In this document: positions 37,662-46,517 of the stretch, piece by piece
Numbering within the stretch: the stretch's first letter is position 1
How the letters are laid out: each line of letters begins with the position of its first letter
Source: CAWDNM01 sp964521195
Lineage (GTDB): Bacteria > Actinomycetota > Coriobacteriia > Anaerosomatales > JAAXUF01
DNA: 64,000 nt
Reading direction: 5' to 3'
NCBI GenBank assembly: GCA_964521195.1
Contig: CAZFRE010000001.1
Span: 558,001-622,000, forward strand
Translations under genes and position numbers: made by a program
Notes under the pieces: model-generated
The model's database searches: none
What the model was told of the DNA's origin: nothing
What the model saw: the letters and a program-made list of their open reading frames with translations, nothing else

Positions 37662-37842
37662 GAGCAGGCCGCTCACCGCGACTGCGACCCCGCCGACCCA
37701 AGCCTTCTCGCCTCACGTGGCAGCATCGTTCCGTCTGTGGTCAGGCCACGCCAGACCCGGCGAACGAGGTCAGAATCGTGCCGCTCGAGAAGATGGCCGA
37801 GAAGTACGCGTCCAGCGGCATCTGACCGCCGGCGGGCAATGC

Positions 37843-37848
37843 TATTCT
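37843..37848 (+). promoter_or_regulatory. -10 element of the transketolase genes
   Basis: TATTCT 74 bases upstream of the first transketolase ORF. The gap 37662-37922 holds nothing else I can identify. Confidence 0.45.
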
Positions 37849-37922
37849 ACGGGGGCTGTGCGCCGGTGGAGTCCGGTGCCCCTAGTGCAACCACACGCGA
37901 CCAGTCTGATTGGAGCGCTGCC

Positions 37923-38777
37923 ATGTGGGATCGTGACACCGTTGCGGCCAAGGCCACACGGATGCGAGCGGACATCGTCGAGATGATCGCTCAAGCCGGA
38001 AGCGGACATCCGGGAGGGTCACTATCCGCTGCCGACATCGTCGCCACGCTGTACTTCGGCGGCGTCATGCGCCACGACCCCGCCAACCCCGGCATGCCCG
38101 AGCGAGACCGCTTCATCCTGTCCAAGGGCCATGCGGCGCCCGTGCTCTACTCGGCGCTTGCCGAGGCGGGTTACTTCGGCCGCGACCACCTCGCGACGCT
38201 CAGACAGCTCGGCTCGATCCTGCAGGGCCACCCGGACTGCAAAAAGACGCCCGGCGTCGAGGTCTCCACCGGGTCGCTCGGCCAGGGGCTCTCGATCGCC
38301 GCGGGGCTTGCGGCCGGACTTCGCGGCGGCGATCATCCCGGCCATGTGACTGACGACCGCACGGTCTTCTGCCTGCTCGGTGACGGGGAGATCCAGGAGG
38401 GGCAGGTGTGGGAGGCGGCGATGTTCGCCGCGCACGAGAAGCTCGGCAACCTCGTGGCGATCGTCGACTACAACGGCCTGCAGATCGACGGCGCGTGCAA
38501 CGAGGTCATGTGCCTCGGCACGGTAGCGAGCAAGTTCGCGGCGTTCGAGTGGAACGTCACGGAGATCGACGGCCACGACCTCGACCAGATCCATAGCGCG
38601 CTCGAAGCCGCCAAGGCCTACACCGCCGGTCCGAGCGTGATCGTCGCGCACACCGTCAAGGGCAAGGGCGTCTCGTTCATGGAGGGCGACGCAGGATGGC
38701 ACGGCAAGGCGCCGTCGCCCGAGCAGGTCGCCGCCGCACTCGTCGAACTCGGCATGACCGAAGGGAGCCAGGCGTGA
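37923..38777 (+). CDS. tktA: transketolase, N-terminal (thiamine-diphosphate-binding) subunit
   Basis: 284 aa; first half of a split transketolase, the form common in archaea and many anaerobic bacteria. It holds the PP domain: AGSGHPGGSLSAADIVATLY, RFILSKGHAAPVLYSALAE, STGSLGQGLSIAAGLAAGLR and the ThDP motif LLGDGEIQEGQVWEAAMFAA ... VAIVDYNGLQIDG. With the next gene it makes the non-oxidative pentose phosphate enzyme that moves two-carbon units between sugar phosphates. GGAG (37912-37915) precedes the ATG. The second half overlaps the stop by GTGA. Confidence 0.94.
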   Translation: MWDRDTVAAKATRMRADIVEMIAQAGSGHPGGSLSAADIVATLYFGGVMRHDPANPGMPERDRFILSKGHAAPVLYSALAEAGYFGRDHLATLRQLGSILQGHPDCKKTPGVEVSTGSLGQGLSIAAGLAAGLRGGDHPGHVTDDRTVFCLLGDGEIQEGQVWEAAMFAAHEKLGNLVAIVDYNGLQIDGACNEVMCLGTVASKFAAFEWNVTEIDGHDLDQIHSALEAAKAYTAGPSVIVAHTVKGKGVSFMEGDAGWHGKAPSPEQVAAALVELGMTEGSQA

Positions 38778-39706
38778 GCAAGAAAGCCACTCGCGAGGCG
38801 CTCGGCGCCACCCTCGTCGAACTCGCTGCGGAAGGCGTCGATGTCGTCGCCGTCGAAGCCGACCTCTCCAAGTCCACCACCACCAGCAAGCTCGCCGACG
38901 CCTACCCCGAGCGCTTCTTCAACGTCGGCATCGCCGAGGCGAACATGATCGACGTCGCCGCCGGGCTTGCGGTCGCGGGCAAGGTGCCGTTCACGGGCTC
39001 GTTCGCCGTGTTCGGTGTCGGGCGCGCCTACGATCAGATCCGCAACACCATCTGCTACTCCGGCCTCAACGTGAAGCTCACGCCCACGCACGCCGGCATC
39101 ACCGTCGGTCCCGACGGCGGTAGCCACCAGATGATCGAGGACCTCGCACTCACGCGCGTGCTCCCCGGCATGCGCGTGCTGGTGCCGGCGGACTTCAACG
39201 CCGCGAAGGCCGCGATCCGCTGCGCCGCACTGACGCCCGGGCCCTTCTACGTCCGCCTGGGTCGCGCGACGCTGCCCGAGGTCTACCCCGAGGGTGTCGA
39301 GTGGGAGCTCGGCAAGGCCAACGTCCTGCGTTCGGGCACCGAAGTGACGCTCGCCGCGTGCGGCGTCATGGTCGCCGAGGCGCTCGCCGCCGCCGACCTG
39401 CTCGCTGCCGACGGCGTGAGCGCCGAGGTCATCGACGTCGCGACGATCAAGCCGCTCGACGCCGAGACGATCGTCGCGAGCGCGAGCAAGACCGGGCGCG
39501 TCGTGACCTGCGAGGAACACAGCATCATCGGCGGGCTCGGCTCGGCGGTCGCTGAGGTGCTCGGCGAGAGCCACCCGGTTCCGCTTGCGCGCATCGGCGT
39601 GAAGGACGTCTTCGGGACCTCCGGCGAGCCGGCGGAACTCATGGTGCACTTCGGGCTCGCAGCCGCCGACATCGCGCGGGCAGCACGCGATATCGCCGCT
39701 CGGTGA
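38774..39706 (+). CDS. tktB: transketolase, C-terminal subunit
   Basis: 310 aa; Pyr domain and C-terminal domain of the split transketolase. Motifs: DVVAVEADLSKSTTTSKLAD, FFNVGIAEANMIDVAAGLAV (catalytic Glu), THAGITVGPDGGSHQMIEDL, and VVTCEEHSIIGGLGSAVAEV in the C-terminal domain. The GTG start at 38774 overlaps the TGA of the first subunit, so the two chains are made in equal amount. Related 1-deoxyxylulose synthase is excluded because the N-terminal partner has transketolase motifs. Confidence 0.94.
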   Translation: MSKKATREALGATLVELAAEGVDVVAVEADLSKSTTTSKLADAYPERFFNVGIAEANMIDVAAGLAVAGKVPFTGSFAVFGVGRAYDQIRNTICYSGLNVKLTPTHAGITVGPDGGSHQMIEDLALTRVLPGMRVLVPADFNAAKAAIRCAALTPGPFYVRLGRATLPEVYPEGVEWELGKANVLRSGTEVTLAACGVMVAEALAAADLLAADGVSAEVIDVATIKPLDAETIVASASKTGRVVTCEEHSIIGGLGSAVAEVLGESHPVPLARIGVKDVFGTSGEPAELMVHFGLAAADIARAARDIAAR

Positions 39707-39763
39707 CGCGCGACCTCCACAGGACTTCCACACGCGAATCGGACCCGAGGGAGCGCTCTTTGC

Positions 39764-39769
39764 TAAACT
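39764..39769 (+). promoter_or_regulatory. -10 element of ftsEX
   Basis: TAAACT 40 bases upstream of the ftsE GTG. Confidence 0.4.
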
Positions 39770-39808
39770 TCCCCGTTGGGAATCGTTGCAGCGAAATGGA
39801 GCATCCCA

Positions 39809-40579
39809 GTGACTGATCTGATCAATGTGCCCGACCCGGCCGCGCCGCGCCCCGCGGAAGCGCCGCCCGTCCTGCCCCGCACGGGGCCGGTCATGATCTC
39901 GATGCGTGGCATCTCGAAGTCCTACGTCGCCGACAAGCCCGCCCTCTACGACGTCAACGTCGAGATCGGCTCGGGCGAGTTCGTCTTCATCGTGGGCCAT
40001 TCCGGCTCCGGCAAGTCGACCTTCATCCGCCTGCTGCTCCGCGAGCTTTCGCCGAGCCGCGGGCAGATCATCGTCGCCGGGCAGGACCTCGGCAAGATGA
40101 AGAACTGGAAGGTCCCGTACCTGCGCCGCAACATCGGCTGCGTCTTCCAGGACTTCAAGCTTCTGCCCAACAAGACCGCGTTCGAGAACGTCGCGTTCGC
40201 GCTCGAGGTCATCGGCAAGTCCAAGCACGTCATCCGCACGCAGGTGCCGGAAGTCCTGCGGCTCGTCGGCCTCGAGGAAAAGGTCGACAGCTACCCGGAC
40301 GAGCTGTCCGGCGGCGAGCAGCAGCGCGTCTCGATCGCGCGAGCGTTCGTCAACCGGCCGCCGCTGCTCCTGTGCGACGAGCCGACCGGTAACCTCGACC
40401 CGCAGACGTCGCTCGGCATCATGAAGCTGCTCGAGCGCATCAACAACACGGGCACCACCGTGCTCGTCGCGACGCACGACCGCGAGATGGTCGACAACAT
40501 GCGTCGCCGCGTCATCGCCCTCGAGGGCGGCCGCATCATCCGCGACCAGGACCGAGGGGTGTACGGCTATGTCGATTAA
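39809..40579 (+). CDS. ftsE: cell division ATP-binding protein FtsE
   Basis: 256 aa from the GTG at 39809, which has TGGAG seven bases ahead; the TTG at 39776 is a poorer choice. ABC ATPase with Walker A GHSGSGKST, Q-loop CVFQDFKLLPNKTAFENVAF, signature LSGGEQQRVSIARAFVNRP, Walker B LLLCDEPTGNLD and ATHDREMVDNMRRRVIALEGG. FtsE works with FtsX to activate peptidoglycan hydrolases at the septum. The first 30 residues are a Pro-rich extension before ISMRGISKSY that most FtsE lack. Overlaps ftsX by 11 bases. Confidence 0.95.
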   Translation: MTDLINVPDPAAPRPAEAPPVLPRTGPVMISMRGISKSYVADKPALYDVNVEIGSGEFVFIVGHSGSGKSTFIRLLLRELSPSRGQIIVAGQDLGKMKNWKVPYLRRNIGCVFQDFKLLPNKTAFENVAFALEVIGKSKHVIRTQVPEVLRLVGLEEKVDSYPDELSGGEQQRVSIARAFVNRPPLLLCDEPTGNLDPQTSLGIMKLLERINNTGTTVLVATHDREMVDNMRRRVIALEGGRIIRDQDRGVYGYVD

Positions 40580-41513
40580 CGTCGGGTACTTCGTCCGCGA
40601 GTCGGTACAGAACTTCCGCCGCAACTGGGTCATGACGCTGGGTGCGGTCATCACGATCTACCTGTCGCTGCTGCTGGTGGGCGTCTTCCTCGTCACCGGT
40701 GCCATCGTCAACAACGTTGTGAAGTCCGTCGAGGACAAGGTCACCATCGAGATCTTCCTCAAAGACGGCGCTGCGACCGCTGATGTCACGGCGCTTCAGA
40801 ACAAGCTGCTTGCCGACCCGCTCGTGGGCGTGCAGAACCCGGACCAGAAGAACCGCGGTACGGTGAGCTACACCTCCAAAGAGCAGGCGATGGAGAAGTT
40901 CAAGAAGAGCATGGCGTCGTCACCGGAGATCCTCGACCAGCTCGAGAACAACCCGCTTCCGGCCTCGCTCGACGTCAAGCTCTCGGACTCGCACAACGTC
41001 GAGGCGCTTGCTGCGCAGATCAAGGCCGACCCGCTCTTCCTGAAGGTCGCCGAGAACCCGAGCAAGCCCGAGGAGTCCATCAAGTACGGTCAGCAGATCG
41101 TCAAGAAGCTCTTCGCGTTCACGCGCGTCGTTCGCATCATGGGCTACGCCATCGTCGCGATGCTGGCCGTCGTCTCGCTCATCTTCATCAACAACACGAT
41201 CCGCCTCGCGATCTACGCGCGACGCAAGGAGATCGGCATCATGCGCCTCGTCGGCGCCAGCAACTGGTTCATCCGCACGCCGTTCCTCCTCGAGGGCGTG
41301 CTGCAGGCACTCATCGGCGCGACGCTTGCGATCCTGTCGGTGGCCGGTCTGCAGGCGCTCATCATGCCTCGCCTGCGCGAGGTCGTCTCGTTCCTGCCGG
41401 TATCGACGGGTGCGAGCACCACGGTCCAGGTCGCCTTCAGCCTGATCATCGCCGGCGTGGTCATCGGTCTTCTCGGCTCGGGCGTTGCTATGCGTCGCTA
41501 CCTGAAGGTCTAG
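40569..41513 (+). CDS. ftsX: cell division protein FtsX
   Basis: 314 aa membrane partner of FtsE. One N-terminal helix (VMTLGAVITIYLSLLLVGVFL), an extracellular loop of about 120 residues (VEIFLKDGAATADV, ISLDVKLSDS-type region) that contacts wall hydrolases, then three helices including VRIMGYAIVAMLAVVSLIFI, RRKEIGIMRLVGASNWFIRTPFLLEG and LSLIIAGVVIGLLGSGVA. Length and topology match the family. The following S41 peptidase is the usual neighbour in Gram-positive bacteria. Confidence 0.95.
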   Translation: MSINVGYFVRESVQNFRRNWVMTLGAVITIYLSLLLVGVFLVTGAIVNNVVKSVEDKVTIEIFLKDGAATADVTALQNKLLADPLVGVQNPDQKNRGTVSYTSKEQAMEKFKKSMASSPEILDQLENNPLPASLDVKLSDSHNVEALAAQIKADPLFLKVAENPSKPEESIKYGQQIVKKLFAFTRVVRIMGYAIVAMLAVVSLIFINNTIRLAIYARRKEIGIMRLVGASNWFIRTPFLLEGVLQALIGATLAILSVAGLQALIMPRLREVVSFLPVSTGASTTVQVAFSLIIAGVVIGLLGSGVAMRRYLKV

Positions 41514-41565
41514 CAGCCGCACGCGACGGTCCGATATTCGTTCGCACAGAAAGCAGTCCGCCCCT

Positions 41566-42792
41566 ATGAGCAGGGTCACCAAGGCCATCCTGGCCGTGTC
41601 GCTCACGATCATCATCGGTTCGATCGGCTTCATCGGCGGGTTCGCCACGTCGCGCATGTTGCCCGCGGACTCCTTCGTGACCATCCCGACGATGCCTCCG
41701 CAGAAGGGCGATGTCGCGGAGCGGGTCGACGAGGTCTACGACCTCATGTCCGAGCGCGCGCTCGTGGTGCCCGAGGAGACCTCGGCGACCGCAGGCGCGG
41801 TGCAGGGCCTGCTCGAGTCGATGGGGGACAAGTACGCGTTCTACTTCGACGCCGAGCACTACAAGGCGTTCACGGAAGACAGTATGGGGTCGTTCGGCGG
41901 CATCGGTGTCGTGCTTGGCGAGAAGAACGGCGGCACGTACATCACCGAGGTCTACAAGGGCACTCCCGCGGCGAAGGCGGGACTGCTCCCCGGCGATGTC
42001 TTCCGCGTGATCGACGGCGATCGTCGGGATGATTGGCTGACCAGTGACGTCGTCAAGCTGGTGCGTGGGGACGTCGGCACCACCGTGACGGTGACTCTCT
42101 TGCGGCCCAAGAAGGGCAGCCCCAACGGCGGCACGGAGAAGACCTTCACCCTCACCCGTGCGACCATCAACTACCCCAACCTCAAGTCAGAGATGATCGA
42201 TGGTGTCGGCTACATGCGGCTTGGGCAGTTCAACGCGAACGCGGAGTCCGACATCACCAAGGCGGTCGAGAACCTCACCAAGAAGGGCGCCAAGGCGCTC
42301 GTGCTCGACCTGCGCAGCAATCCGGGCGGCCTGCTCGACGAGGCTGTGGACGTGACGTCCCTCTTCATCGACGACGGTGTCGTCGTACGGGTGGACGAGC
42401 GCGGCAAGGACGAGCAGGAGCTGCGAGCCAACGGCACGAAGGTGACCGACCTGCCGCTTGTGGTGCTGATCGACGGCGACTCGGCTTCGGCGAGCGAGAT
42501 CACCGGTGGGGCGCTCCAGGACTACAAGCGGGCCACGCTGGTGGGCGAGAAGTCCTACGGCAAGGGGAGTGTCCAGACCGTCGAGAGCGTCTCGTGGGGC
42601 GGTGCGGTCAAGTTCACCATCGCGCACTACCTGACTCCCAAGAAGCGGGTCATCGACGGCAAGGGCTTGACCCCCGACGTCGTCGTCAAGATGGACCGCA
42701 TGAAGCAGATGGACCGCAAGGACGACATCCAGCTCAAGAGGGCGATCGAGATCGCGAAGCAGAAGGCGGCCGGGATGGGAGACGGCTACTGA
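41566..42792 (+). CDS. ctpA: C-terminal processing peptidase (S41), CtpA/CtpB-like
   Basis: 408 aa. Single N-terminal membrane anchor (ILAVSLTIIIGSIGFIGGFA), PDZ domain (about 105-190: GGIGVVLGEKNGGTYITEVY, AGLLPGDVFRVIDGD) and S41 protease domain with GYMRLGQFN, LVLDLRSNPGGLLDEAVDV, VLIDGDSASASEITGGALQD (nucleophile Ser) and LVGEKSYGKGSVQTV (catalytic Lys). It acts on exported proteins at the membrane-wall interface. In Bacillus the same gene sits after ftsEX. No strong ribosome-binding site is visible 5' of the ATG. Confidence 0.93.
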   Translation: MSRVTKAILAVSLTIIIGSIGFIGGFATSRMLPADSFVTIPTMPPQKGDVAERVDEVYDLMSERALVVPEETSATAGAVQGLLESMGDKYAFYFDAEHYKAFTEDSMGSFGGIGVVLGEKNGGTYITEVYKGTPAAKAGLLPGDVFRVIDGDRRDDWLTSDVVKLVRGDVGTTVTVTLLRPKKGSPNGGTEKTFTLTRATINYPNLKSEMIDGVGYMRLGQFNANAESDITKAVENLTKKGAKALVLDLRSNPGGLLDEAVDVTSLFIDDGVVVRVDERGKDEQELRANGTKVTDLPLVVLIDGDSASASEITGGALQDYKRATLVGEKSYGKGSVQTVESVSWGGAVKFTIAHYLTPKKRVIDGKGLTPDVVVKMDRMKQMDRKDDIQLKRAIEIAKQKAAGMGDGY

Positions 42793-42858
42793 GGGTTCGC
42801 ACCGTGACGCTCGCGTGCTACGGGACGAGTACCGTGGCCCGAAAATCGCCTAGGCGCC

Positions 42859-43287
42859 CTACTCGTCGTCCTCGTCATCATCGAGCGCGATGAGCGCGTC
42901 GAAATCGCCGATGGTCTCCTCGGAGAGCAGGTGAGGGCGCTTGGGATCCTCGTCTTCCGAGTCGGGCTCGGGAATCGACAGCAGTTCCAGGGTGGATCCG
43001 TCGCCATGCAGCACGAACCTCCAGCGCTCCTCCTCGGCCTGCTCGAAATCGAGGTAGCGGAACGACGCCACGTTGAGGAAGAGGCACCCGTTGACGATGA
43101 GCGTCGCGGACTCCGGATCGGCCATGAGCTTCACCAGAGCCGCGCGGCCCTCCTCGATGACGTCCCCCGCCACCACGTAGCGGTAGTCGAGGTTCTCGAG
43201 GGTCTCGAGCGAGCGCAGCATGTCACGCGGGTGTGACAGGCTGCCCTTCGAGATGAGGCACGGGGCGAGTGGCTGGCGGTGGTCCAT
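42859..43287 (-). CDS. conserved hypothetical acidic protein
   Basis: 142 aa from the ATG at 43287, chosen because GGAG lies seven bases ahead on the minus strand. Starts MDHRQPLAPCLISKGSLSHP, has a beta-rich middle (YRYVVAGDVIEEGRAALVKL, SATLIVNGCLFLNVASFRYL, WRFVLHGDGSTLELLSIPEP) and ends in a very acidic tail (ALDDDEDDE). No signal peptide or membrane helix and no family that I recognise. It is transcribed away from rnr and toward ctpA. Confidence 0.7.
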   Translation of the reverse strand: MDHRQPLAPCLISKGSLSHPRDMLRSLETLENLDYRYVVAGDVIEEGRAALVKLMADPESATLIVNGCLFLNVASFRYLDFEQAEEERWRFVLHGDGSTLELLSIPEPDSEDEDPKRPHLLSEETIGDFDALIALDDDEDDE

Positions 43288-43424
43288 CGGGCGGCTCCAT
43301 GAGGCGTGTGCTGAGTGGTGATGACGCATTCTAGCACCGTGCGTGCCGACGCGATGGGACACATCCGACGTGCGGTAGTATCTACTCGACCGTCGGCGAT
43401 CGAGCACAAGGGGGCGCGGTACGT

Positions 43425-45368
43425 GTGAGCAGGCCGAAGCGCACCTCCAAGACCCGTCGGGGTGGTTTCGTCGTAGGGCGACTCACGATGACCCGCCGAG
43501 GCTACGGCTTCGTCTCGGCCCCTGAGGGCGACTACTTCGTCGCCGCCAAGGACATGGCCGGCGCGATGCACGGCGACACTGTCGCCATCCGTCCCGAGTC
43601 CAGACGTGGCCGAGAAGGCCGGTCGGGTGCGGTCACCCGCGTCGTCGAGCGCGCGAACACCACCGTCGTCGGCCGCTTCGAGAAGGCGGGAGCGATCGGC
43701 ATCGTGGTGCCCGCGGACCGGCGCATCCGCCACGACGTGTTCGTCGCACCCAACGCGATCGGTGACGCGACCACCGGCGACATCGTCGTGGCACGCTTGA
43801 CCGGCTACCCCTCTCGCAACCACTCGGCCCAGGGCTACGTGGAGGAGATCATCGGCCGAGAAGGCGACCCGGGCATCGAGATCGAGATCACGATCCGCGA
43901 GCATGGCCTGCGGACCGAGTTCCCCGAGCAGGTCGCCGCGGAGGCGGCCAAGCTCCGCATCGACGTCGACGAGGCGTTGTCCCGCGAACCCGACCGGCGA
44001 GACATCCGCGACCGCTACACCTTCACGATCGATCCGGTCGACGCGCGCGACTTCGACGACGCTATCAGCATCGGGCACACCGAAGATGGCCGCGTCGTAC
44101 TGGGCGTGCACATCGCCGATGTGAGCCACTACGTGCCGTGGGACTCGTCGATCGACAACGAGGCGCGGCTGCGCGCGACGAGCGTCTACCTCGTCGACCG
44201 CGTGCTGCCGATGCTGCCTGAGGAGCTGTCCAACGGCATCTGCTCCCTCAACCCCGGCGAGGACCGCGTCGCATTCAGCGTCGACATGGTGCTTTCGAAG
44301 GATGGGGCGGTCGAGGAGGCGAGCTTCTACCCCAGCGTCATCCGCAGTGACCGCCGCTGCAACTACGACGAGGTCGACCGGTGGCTCTCAGGTACCGAGA
44401 AGTTCCCCGATCGCGAGGCAGAGCTCACGTTGCGCGAGTTCGCTCGCGTCGCGAAGAAGATCGGAGAGCGCCGAGTCGCCCGGGGCGGTCTGGACTTCGA
44501 GACGGTCGAGGCGAAGGTTCGCCTCGATGCCGGGGGCAAGCCGATCGAGGTCGTGCTGCGCGAGCGCACCGTCGCGACCAACATGATCGAGGAGGCGATG
44601 ATCGCCGCCAACGAGGCGGTCGCCCGTCACATGCGCGACGCCAAGGCGCCCATGGTCTACCGCATCCACGAAGACCCCGACCCTGATGCGCTCGCGCAGA
44701 TCGCCGCGGTGCTCAAGGAGTTCAACTACCCGGTCAAGGACATGCATGGCGCCTCACCCGCGACCTTCCAGCGCATCATCGCGTTCGCGCATGGACGCAG
44801 CGAGAAGTACCTCATCAACTCGCTGCTCGTACGTTCGCTCGAGCGGGCGCGCTACGTCGACTTCCTCTCCCCGCACTTCGGGCTGGCGAGCGAGGCGTAC
44901 TGCCACTTCACCTCACCCATCCGTCGCTACCCCGACCTCATCGTCCACCGCTTGCTCAAGGCGCAGCTGCGTGGTGCGCTCGACACGGACCCCGATGCGG
45001 TCCACATGGCGCCGGAGCTCGCCTGGCTCGCGGATCACTCATCGCAGATGGAGCGCGAAGCCGCAATGGCCGAGATGGACTCGGTGCGCTTCAAGCTCTG
45101 CGAGCTGATGGCGGACCATATCGGTGAGGTGTTCGACGGCATCGTCACCGGAGTCGCGAACTACGGCCTGTTCGTACAGCTCGCCAACACCGCCGAGGGG
45201 CTCGTGCATTCCGATGCGATGCCTGGCGAGCACTACCGGTACGAGCCCGCGCGGCATCTGCTCATCGGTGACAAGCGCCAAGACACGTACCGGCTTGGGC
45301 AGGCGGTACAGGTGCGGATCGCAAACGTCTCCCCGGGCGATGCGAGGATCGACCTCGAACTCGCGTAG
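43425..45368 (+). CDS. rnr: ribonuclease R (RNase II/R family exoribonuclease)
   Basis: 647 aa 3'-5' exoribonuclease. Cold-shock-like RNA-binding domains at the N-terminus (GGFVVGRLTMTRRGYGFVSA), RNB catalytic domain with FTIDPVDARDFDDAISIGHT (metal-binding Asp residues), LGVHIADVSHYVPWDSSID, and the signature CHFTSPIRRYPDLIVHRLLK, then a C-terminal S1 domain (GIVTGVANYGLFVQLANTAEG). RNase R degrades structured RNA and works with SmpB-tmRNA, both encoded 2.3-3 kb downstream. GTG start with AAGGGGG ten bases ahead. Confidence 0.95.
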   Translation: MSRPKRTSKTRRGGFVVGRLTMTRRGYGFVSAPEGDYFVAAKDMAGAMHGDTVAIRPESRRGREGRSGAVTRVVERANTTVVGRFEKAGAIGIVVPADRRIRHDVFVAPNAIGDATTGDIVVARLTGYPSRNHSAQGYVEEIIGREGDPGIEIEITIREHGLRTEFPEQVAAEAAKLRIDVDEALSREPDRRDIRDRYTFTIDPVDARDFDDAISIGHTEDGRVVLGVHIADVSHYVPWDSSIDNEARLRATSVYLVDRVLPMLPEELSNGICSLNPGEDRVAFSVDMVLSKDGAVEEASFYPSVIRSDRRCNYDEVDRWLSGTEKFPDREAELTLREFARVAKKIGERRVARGGLDFETVEAKVRLDAGGKPIEVVLRERTVATNMIEEAMIAANEAVARHMRDAKAPMVYRIHEDPDPDALAQIAAVLKEFNYPVKDMHGASPATFQRIIAFAHGRSEKYLINSLLVRSLERARYVDFLSPHFGLASEAYCHFTSPIRRYPDLIVHRLLKAQLRGALDTDPDAVHMAPELAWLADHSSQMEREAAMAEMDSVRFKLCELMADHIGEVFDGIVTGVANYGLFVQLANTAEGLVHSDAMPGEHYRYEPARHLLIGDKRQDTYRLGQAVQVRIANVSPGDARIDLELA

Positions 45369-45415
45369 CAGCGCGCGGCACGTCGTACCCGACCGGACGA
45401 GTTGCGGCCGGGCAG

Positions 45416-46363
45416 CTAGCGCACCGACGTGCGCCTCGGGGCGTCGTCGAGTGGGTCCGAAGCCCGCGCGGCAGGCTGCCCCGACTCCGGATCGAGTGTG
45501 TCCCACTCGTCCCGCTCGGCGGTTCCGATCAGCCCGGTCACCACAGGCGTGAGGTCCTTCGGGGTGGGAGTCTGCCAGCCGCGCCAGACCGCGAGCACGC
45601 GAAGGGCGATCACCAGGAGCACGCACGCGAACATGGCGAACGGCTTGACAACGTTCAGCCACGTCACGAGGGTCACGTACGTGATCGTCCCGAACACGGC
45701 CGCGGCGCCGTTCAGGGTGCCGGGCTTCATCACCCGCGGGACCTCGTTGCGCATCATGTCGCGCACGATGCCGCCGCCGACCGACGTGATGGTGCCGATC
45801 ATCACCGCCGGCACGAAGGTGAGGCCTGCCAGGATCGCTTTGTCTGCTCCTGCCACCGCGAACAGCCCGAGGGACAGGGCGTCGATGAGGAAGAGCCGGT
45901 TGCGGAAGCTTTCGATGCCCGACTCGAAATAGAAGGCGAGAATGGCGCCGATGATCACCGCGATGAGCAGGGTAGGGTGTTCGAGTGCGTAGATGCCGTA
46001 GTCCTGCAGCATCAGGTCGCGAATGATACCGCCCGAGAGGCCAGCCGCCAGGGCGATGGTGATCACGCCTACCATGTCGAACTTCATGCGCACCCCGGCT
46101 AGCCCGCCGGACAGCGCACCCGTGAAGGCGGCCGTGAGCTCGAGCCATGCGGGGACGGTGACGGTCGCGACCGATGCGGGGACCGTCGTCGTCACGGCCG
46201 AGGGCAAGATGCTGGCGACCGCTTCTGGCACTGCCGTCGCCACCGTACTCGCCACGATCGCTCCAAAGTCGGTGGCGGTCGCGGCGGTGGATGTGGCGGC
46301 AGCGGCGGCGGTCGTGCTGGCACTGCTCGCGGCGTGCGCCACGGCGATCAGTGACAGGTCCAT
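45416..46363 (-). CDS. TRIC/UPF0126 family membrane channel with Ala/Thr-rich N-terminal extension
   Basis: 315 aa from the ATG at 46363 (AGAGGA ahead on the minus strand). After about 75 residues rich in Ala, Thr and Val come two UPF0126 repeats, each three helices with a Gly-rich signature: FTGALSGGLAGVRMKFDMVGV, LAAGLSGGIIRDLML, and TITSVGGGIVRDMMRNEVP with DALSLGLFAVAGADKAI. Prokaryotic TRIC proteins form trimeric monovalent-cation channels; the pair of GG-IRD/VRD motifs is typical. The acidic C-tail is not conserved. The N-terminal extension is unusual and may hold an extra helix. Confidence 0.85.
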   Translation of the reverse strand: MDLSLIAVAHAASSASTTAAAAATSTAATATDFGAIVASTVATAVPEAVASILPSAVTTTVPASVATVTVPAWLELTAAFTGALSGGLAGVRMKFDMVGVITIALAAGLSGGIIRDLMLQDYGIYALEHPTLLIAVIIGAILAFYFESGIESFRNRLFLIDALSLGLFAVAGADKAILAGLTFVPAVMIGTITSVGGGIVRDMMRNEVPRVMKPGTLNGAAAVFGTITYVTLVTWLNVVKPFAMFACVLLVIALRVLAVWRGWQTPTPKDLTPVVTGLIGTAERDEWDTLDPESGQPAARASDPLDDAPRRTSVR

Positions 46364-46517
46364 GCGGTCCTCTTCGACGGGGGCATACGCGTTCTTTGGG
46401 AACGTACCCGATACAGAGTGTACGCGCCGGCACCCGTAACCGTGCCGTGTCCTGGCGATGCCGCTGCGTGACGGGTAGACTTGCCGGGTTCCCTGAATCC
46501 GATTCGGAGGCAGATGT

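Noticed and set aside
38618..40654. 678-codon open frame on the minus strand
   Set aside because: Shadow of tktB and ftsE.
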